This document shows, piece by piece, positions 58,031 through 64,000 of a DNA stretch of 64,000 nucleotides. Where the stretch lies: NCBI GenBank assembly GCA_001414485.1, contig LLEY01000015.1, positions 558,001-622,000 of the forward strand, read 5' to 3'. The notes beneath the pieces are model-generated. The model was not told the origin of the DNA, did not search any database, and worked only from the letters and a program-made list of their open reading frames with translations. Numbering within the stretch: position 1 is the stretch's first letter; each line of letters starts with the position of its first letter. The position numbers and the translations under genes were made by a program. Source of the DNA: Calycina herbarum (taxonomy: Eukaryota; Ascomycota; Leotiomycetes; Helotiales; Pezizellaceae).

Positions 58031-60121
58031 GACCGGTCTAGTGAACAAGTGCAGGTGTGAAGGATGGAGCTGGCCGAAAGAAAAGCGGTGCTGTCTGCCA
58101 GTACTGGTAGCCGCCAAGCTTGGTTTGTAGCGGGGTAGTACGAGTTAAGGGAGCTTGTGCTTGATAGGAAACTTGTACCGGATTTCTATCGCTGTTCAAG
58201 AAAAGTCTAGTGTGCTTACGCGCTGAGATGGGAGTTCTGAATCTGAAATACTGCAAGTTGTAGAGTTGTTTTCTTTCGAAGCTTCAAGGTTACAACTCTC
58301 TTCACATTCCCGAGGTCTGGCTGTTTCTCGGCCTCCTCCGATGACAGGGGATGGTTGGAGTAATAGGTAGTTGGTCAATGAGATTTCATGAATTACGAAC
58401 AGAGGTTTCATTCTACTCTATTATCAACAACAGTTTTTAGTCAACGAGGTGAATTAAGGCTCTTTAAAATCATCAGGTATTGGTTGTAAATTGTTGCTAA
58501 AATGAATTACAGTAAGTAGACTTCGGAAGCCAACAAGTACGACTACCTTTGCCTCAACTCCTCTTTCGTCATTTCAAGATTATTGGAGGGGTCGAGCCCA
58601 CCAGCCCTTATTATGATTAAGAAGAACAGAAAAATTAGTAACCGAGCATGAAATGGCTCAAAATTCCTGAAATACTCCAAGGTTGTAAATTGTTTTCCTA
58701 GTAACTCAGACTGATATTATCTATTATCTAACAATCAACCCATGTTAAGTAACACGTCTTGGTTTTAAGTTTTCCAGCCAAGTGGTATTTAGGTTGCAAC
58801 TTAGCACTGGAAAATCTCGAGTGACAATCTTCTACCTTAGACGCTTAAAACAACTTGGGGTATTCAGACGCTGGTCTCATCTGTTAATAAACCATGCCGA
58901 ATTCAAACAATAATAACAACAAGAAGAAGTCTCTCTTACTCAACACTTCTTAATAATCATCGCCGCTTTTCCATTCAGAGAATAAATCCTTGCTCCTATA
59001 GTCACGTGCTTCCCTCAACTTGCTTCACATTGTGGACATTCCAAAAATCGCACTGCATATCATCAACCTATCAGAAACTCCCCTGTTGCCGGCGTCGAGG
59101 GCGTCGAAGATTATTAGAAGCCGAGGTGTGCCTAGAGCGACCGCCACGCCAATGGCCACCTTCTCGGCCACCCAATGGCTGGCTAGGTTCGCCCCTTCCC
59201 CTTCTCCGTTGGGCGGGCCAAGATGGTACATTTCATGCGCCTCACATCCTTGCCCGACTGCTGAGTCAAGCTATCGCGGCCGTTGATTGGATGTAACAGG
59301 GATAGTGCAGGTCTGTTCTGGACTAGGGGGTCGCTTAGGCGACATGGTCGCTCCTGCCTCAATAAATAGTCTTTAACGTGCTCTTTCCTCAGATCCCAAC
59401 TTTTGCTGGATCGCACTTTCCTTTGACCACTTTGCGACAGCCTCTCATTCGTCAACAACAAAACACGTGACGAACTCTTTCACGACGCGCCTGCCTCCCA
59501 CACCCTCCCACACCACCCTCGGCCGCCGCAGCACTTGGACGGGAGAAAGAGATAAAAGGTTTGGTGACGACTTCGACTTCGAGCCTTTGCGTCCTTCGAC
59601 AAACACCTCGATAATCCCGCGTTTGCAGTGGCGCGCGACTTTCCATCAACACGAGGACGCTTTGGTTAGCTGTCTGGACCTTCGATCGCACCGACGCGCC
59701 TCGGATTTCAATTTCATCAACACCATACCATACCATACCACAACTCCTTCCCACCCTCGATCTTTCTGCCTACGCGCACCGCCAGACTCACCTTTACATA
59801 TTCACCCAAGCAGGTTTGCGACAAAGACCGTCCGCGCATCGCCGCCATCCAGTCACAATTCGAGTGGCCACGTTCTCGTGACCAGTAAGGCTATCCTCGG
59901 CCTGCGTCCCGCGCTGCTATAAATTATTGTGGTTTGCGCAAGGCTGTCGCGACAAGAAAAGAATTTTTTTTTTTTGAACCTGACCTTCGCACCGATTCGC
60001 GATTCACCTTTGATTCGATCGCATCGCTGCATCCTTCGAGTATCGCGCAATCCACTTTCTACTTTTCTCTTCATCGATTGGTTCGGGTCGTTGGGCAAGG
60101 GCTTTACCCATTGGCGTGTTG
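58031..60121. other. 2.1 kb intergenic, promoter and long leader of the BET gene
   Basis: No gene recognised. From about 59,450 the sequence is C/T-rich and carries a 12-T run (59964-59975), consistent with the promoter and 5' untranslated leader of the downstream gene. The part from 58,430 to 58,990 is AT-rich and featureless. Confidence 0.45.
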
Positions 60122-63100
60122 ATGGCCGTCATGACGACTCAACAGCCAGAGGGAGTCGCAGTCGAGCAGAAGATACAACCCGTTCCATCATCAGATAAGA
60201 TGGCTTTGGATTTAGACATCAACGGGTGAGTCTGCCTCGAGTTCCTGTTTGCTTTTTGCGCGTCTCCTTTCCTTTCCTTTCTCTCTCTAAAATTGTACAC
60301 TTATTTATCAATCAAATCTTTGCAGACAAACACCTCGAGATGAGACCAATTTTGACTCCACCTCGCCTGATCCTGCAGTTCTAAACAAACCTGTCGAGAC
60401 CCCCTCACCTTCAACCGACTCCGCAGTGAATTTGTCCTCGATGGCGGTGGCCGTCAACGGTGCTGCAAACGACAATGCTTTTGCCGCCAACCAAGCGATC
60501 CCAACCCCTCCTATTGACAGTATAAAGCTAGACCTCGCGCAAGTAGATCGGGATTCTTCGCAACCCTCGCCATCAGCTCCATTTTCCTCTCAACTCCCCG
60601 ACACAAATACAACCACCACCGTCACCGACGAGGCTGCGAAATTATCGACATCCCCCGAAACCCATCAACCGGAACCCTCGACGCTTCTCGCATCTGCAGA
60701 CTCGGCGGTCGAGGCAGCAGTTGAAGATATCGCGGCGGTATCAACCGTGCCTCCGGTCGTTAATTCGCAAGAATCTGACCTTCGACATACCTCTCCAATT
60801 CCATCCGATTCACTTCCGCTAGATGCTGCGCAGAACCTCACCTTGGATAGCTCGCAAGATCTATTTCACGACAGCACCGAGGCGCCTGTTCTCGCTGCGG
60901 CGGCGGAGCCTGAGACTGGTGAATTGTCCTTCGACAATCTTCTGAACGACGATCCTCGAGACATGCAAATTGACCAGCCAGAACCACAAGATACGGAGGA
61001 TCTCAACATGATATTGGATACGCCAATTGCTGCAGAGCCAAGCGCAGATGCTAACTTGAGCGCGACCGCCAACGATATCACCCAACCAGCTCCTGCAGAC
61101 ACCCCCATGATCGATGCATTGCTACCGTCTCAATCTTCAAACAAGCGCGACGCAGTCGAGGACGAAGACCAACCTCCGGCGAAACGTACCAAGACAGAAG
61201 AAGCTGATAGTTCCGATGCTGGACGCTCATTTGTCTCCCCTATCCAGAACGGCGCCTCTCCCGCTCCAGCTTCAAATGGTCAGCCAACTGAAGTTACTGA
61301 ACCAATGACCTTGTATTTGATCAAGGAATATGTAAAAATCTTGAAGAATGCCTCGAGGACTACTTCCGGCAAGAACTTCAAATCTCCAGTGGTCGCTCTA
61401 TGGCCAGCGTTGGCAGATTCGTACAACGCCAAAATCACAAATCCTACCGACCTAAGCACGATGGAAGCCAATCTCAAAAACCAAAAATATCCTACAATTC
61501 AATCATTCAAGGCAGATGTTCACCTCCTGTACAGCAATGCTTGCGATTTCAACGGTGTCGCCCACCCAATCGCTAAATCGGCAAGGGAGCTGAGAGATTC
61601 GATCTTTGAAAAAATTCGACGCATTGGTCCAGAACCTGCCCCAGCTGTCAAGAAGGAAAAGAAGCCGAAAAAGTCGACTCCCGTCGCCGAAGCTGCTCCT
61701 CGAATTCCACCTCCTCGAAGAATGTCAAAGGGATCTGGTCAAAGTTCGGGCCAAGGAGTTGCTACTCAGGCTCAAACCTTTGCTCTGGATCCATCCACCA
61801 ACACTCCTCTGATCCGACGTGATTCTACTAAGAACGATAGCGGACGGTTTCCAAAGCGAGAGATTCATCCTCCGAAAAACAAGGATCTTCCATATTCTGC
61901 AGCCAAACCCAAGAGCAGGAAGTTTGCTACTGAACTCCGATTCTGTGAGGAAACTTTGACAGAGTTGAAGAAGGCAAGAAATGGCCACGTCAATAGCATT
62001 TTCCTAGAGCCAGTTGACCCAGTCGCCTTGAACATTCCAACCTACTTTGACGTAATCAGACACCCCATGGATCTCTCCACCGTCACCAAGAAACTGCATG
62101 CAGGATCATATGCCAACGCCAAAGATTTCGAGAAGGACGTTCGATTGATCGCTGCGAATTGTTGCAAATTCAATCCAGTTGACAACCCTGCTCATCACAT
62201 GGGCAAGCAATTCGAAGCCTTATTCGACTCGCTATGGGCAAACAAAAACCAATGGATTTCAGAGCATTCCCCTGCCATACACAGTCCATCACCTACTGTC
62301 GAGTCTGAGGAAGAGGAGAGTGATGATGACGATGAGCAAGATGATCAGTCTTCAATGGTTGGCAGTGTCGCTGCTGCACGTTTAATTGAGGAGCAGGGCA
62401 AACTCATTGCCATGATGGGCGCGGGCAAAAAGGGGAAGAATCAGGAGCAAATGGTTAGCATTCAACAACAAATGGTGGAGATGCTTCAGAAGACGGTCGA
62501 GAATGAAAAGGCACAAGCTGCAACCAAGAAGCCCAAAAAGGCCAAGGCCCCAAAGCCAAAGAAAACAGCTCCTCCCCCAAAGAAAGAGAAGCCAACTTCC
62601 AAGAAGCCTGCCAAGAAACAATCACAAAAGTACATGGGTACAATTGAGAAAGAAATCATATCTGATGGACTCGGTCTACTTCCTGAAGATATATCAAGTG
62701 CAGTGTTGGATCTGATTAGGGATGACCAGGGCGGAATTGACGTAAGTTGCTCGAGAATATTTTCTTTTTTCCCTTGCTAACGATGCTTAGGTTGGCGATG
62801 ATGGTACTCTGGAGCTCGATATTGATGTCATCAGCACGCCTGTTCTGTGGAAAATCCATGGCATGATCATGGAGCATGCACCAGAAGTAGAAGGTATAGT
62901 TCGCGCTAGATTCGCCGAGAAAGAGGGCCCTCGTGCTCTGGCTAAACCTCCACCAAAGAAGAAGAATAAGCCTATGAGCAAATTCGAGCAAGAGAAGAAC
63001 ATTCAGCACTTGAGAAATGAGTTGAAGAGCTTCAACCAACCTCCAACCCGCCCTGGCTCTGAAGAAGTCATGCAGAGTAAGTTTACCCCATTGCAATTAA

Positions 63101-63188
63101 TAGCTCAATATGCTAATATGCCACAGCTGTTGAGAAACCAGAAGAAGAATCCAGTGGAGATGAGTCGAGCGATTCCGAAGAAGAATAA
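60122..63188 (+). CDS. bdf1: BET-family double bromodomain protein Bdf1
   Basis: Exon 1 (from ATG 60122, MAVMTTQQPEGVAVEQK; a second ATG at 60131 is possible) joins QTPRDETNFD across an intron with a GTGAGT donor near 60,226. A long Ser/Thr/Pro-rich and acidic N-terminal part follows. Bromodomain 1 is near 61,300-61,620 (NPTDLSTMEANL, NACDFNG with acetyl-lysine-binding Asn). Bromodomain 2 is near 61,930-62,250 (YFDVIRHPMDLSTV, NCCKFNPVDNP). A Lys-rich segment precedes the ET/NET domain (TIEKEIISDGLGLLPEDISSAVLDLI, then LELDIDVISTPVLWKIHG). A Ser/Glu tail ends at TAA 63186-63188. Bdf1 binds acetylated H4 and recruits TFIID and SWR1. The layout is standard; nothing is missing. Confidence 0.93.
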
Positions 63189-64000
63189 AACACCGTCCCA
63201 CTTCTCTTTTTGTGGTTCAGCGACCAACTTGCTTTTACTATTCTGGATTGCGGGACCCATTCGACTGTACCACCATACCTCTTCACCTACCCCATTAATT
63301 TTATTGACCAACAAAGAACCTGATGTATAATACTTTCAAATTTTACATCTGCAAAGCCTTCACGATCCACACTAGCCGGAAACTTTTACAACATACCCCA
63401 TAATTCATTCGAGGATGAATTACTAAAAGGCTTGGCTGGGATATCGACTTGGGGGCACCAACATAGGATTAAGTGTCTTCATGACACGTATGCAGATTTT
63501 TCCTTTTTTTTTCTCTTTTTTTGTTTCTTCATGAGATGAGAAATACAAAGCGAGCATTATGAGATTGGGATGAGCTAAATGATTTGTTGCTCATGCCATT
63601 TGCGATCGACGAAATGGAGGGGAGGAAGGAGAGAAAAAGCAAAAATGGGCGCTACTACTCTTTTCTTGTAAGATAGAGATTATGGGTGGGTGTGGGGTGG
63701 GCATTTTTGCATGAGATGCATCGATCCGAATGCTTTTCTTTTTTTCGGGCTAGGCGCCACAGCAGGGTGAGCAAGCGAGGTTCTATGGGTTTGATGGATA
63801 ACTTTTGCTTGCCTGCCTTGCCCGCTTGTTACTCTGCTGGGGGTGTTCTGCGAGCGAGAAAGGGAAATGAATTGATGGCATGGAATGGGCGAAGTGATGT
63901 TCTTTTTGCCTTCATTCTTTTCTTGAGATACATGGATGCCTGCTCTGCCTTACTGCTTGGCTTTGCTGCCCCGCTGGATTTTTTTCCATCATCGGTAGGC
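63189..64000. other. downstream interval, no gene seen
   Basis: Contains the bdf1 3' region with several T-rich runs. No coding or RNA feature could be supported before the window ends. Confidence 0.5.

Noticed and set aside
1..64000. CRISPR arrays, operons, rRNA genes or a secondary-metabolite cluster
   Set aside because: None seen: no regular spacer arrays, no polyketide or peptide synthetase domains, and all genes have eukaryotic structure.

Overview
This 64 kb window is nuclear DNA of a filamentous ascomycete (Pezizomycotina). Protein similarity recalled from memory leans toward Leotiomycetes; that is an inference, not a search result. The evidence is short introns (about 45-110 nt) with CTAAC-type branch points, typical fungal single-copy genes, and two AT-rich islands of transposons degraded in the manner of repeat-induced point mutation (RIP): CpA/TpG depleted, TGG and CAG codons turned into TAG.

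Layout. 1-9,901: a RIP-degraded island holding a Ty3/gypsy chromovirus (RT, RNase H, integrase and chromodomain still readable) followed by a Tad-like LINE (endonuclease, RT, RNase H, AAAT-type tail). The LINE tail runs directly into the third LysM domain of a secreted LysM gene. 9,859-18,593: a block of secreted-protein genes in divergent pairs: LysM protein (-) and GH18/CBM18 chitinase (+), then a metzincin protease (-) and an SGNH hydrolase (+). Three of the four carry a lesion. 20,292-45,498: mostly conserved housekeeping genes: GlcNAc-6-phosphate deacetylase, a CENP-Q/Fta7 kinetochore protein with four N-terminal RPSEWW repeats, an ERT1/AcuK-type gluconeogenesis regulator, the meiotic protein Spo22/Zip4, exocyst Sec6, mitochondrial ribosomal protein uL30m, Eaf3/MRG15 (with a second possible N-terminus inside a large intron), Cnl2/Nkp2, a PDI-like membrane protein with a CFGHC motif, and Rrp12. 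46,341-48,208: a RIP-degraded Fot1/Pogo DNA transposon with complete ends and TA flanks, inside a second AT-rich island. 49,194-52,924: a second secreted pair, an ML/NPC2-like lipid-transfer protein (-) and another SGNH hydrolase (+). 53,608-63,188: xanthine dehydrogenase (-) and a BET double-bromodomain protein (+), divergent across 2.3 kb.

How the genes relate. The chitinase, the LysM protein and the more distant GlcNAc-6-P deacetylase all touch chitin metabolism, but only the first two form a tight pair. CENP-Q and Nkp2 belong to the same inner-kinetochore assembly and lie 15 kb apart. Secreted-protein genes sit beside both repeat islands and conserved genes fill the space between, a two-compartment pattern. 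The main points for follow-up are the serial damage to secreted genes beside the first island, the CENP-C-motif-like repeats in CENP-Q, the dual N-termini of the Eaf3 locus, and three predicted GC-AG introns that hide real exons.
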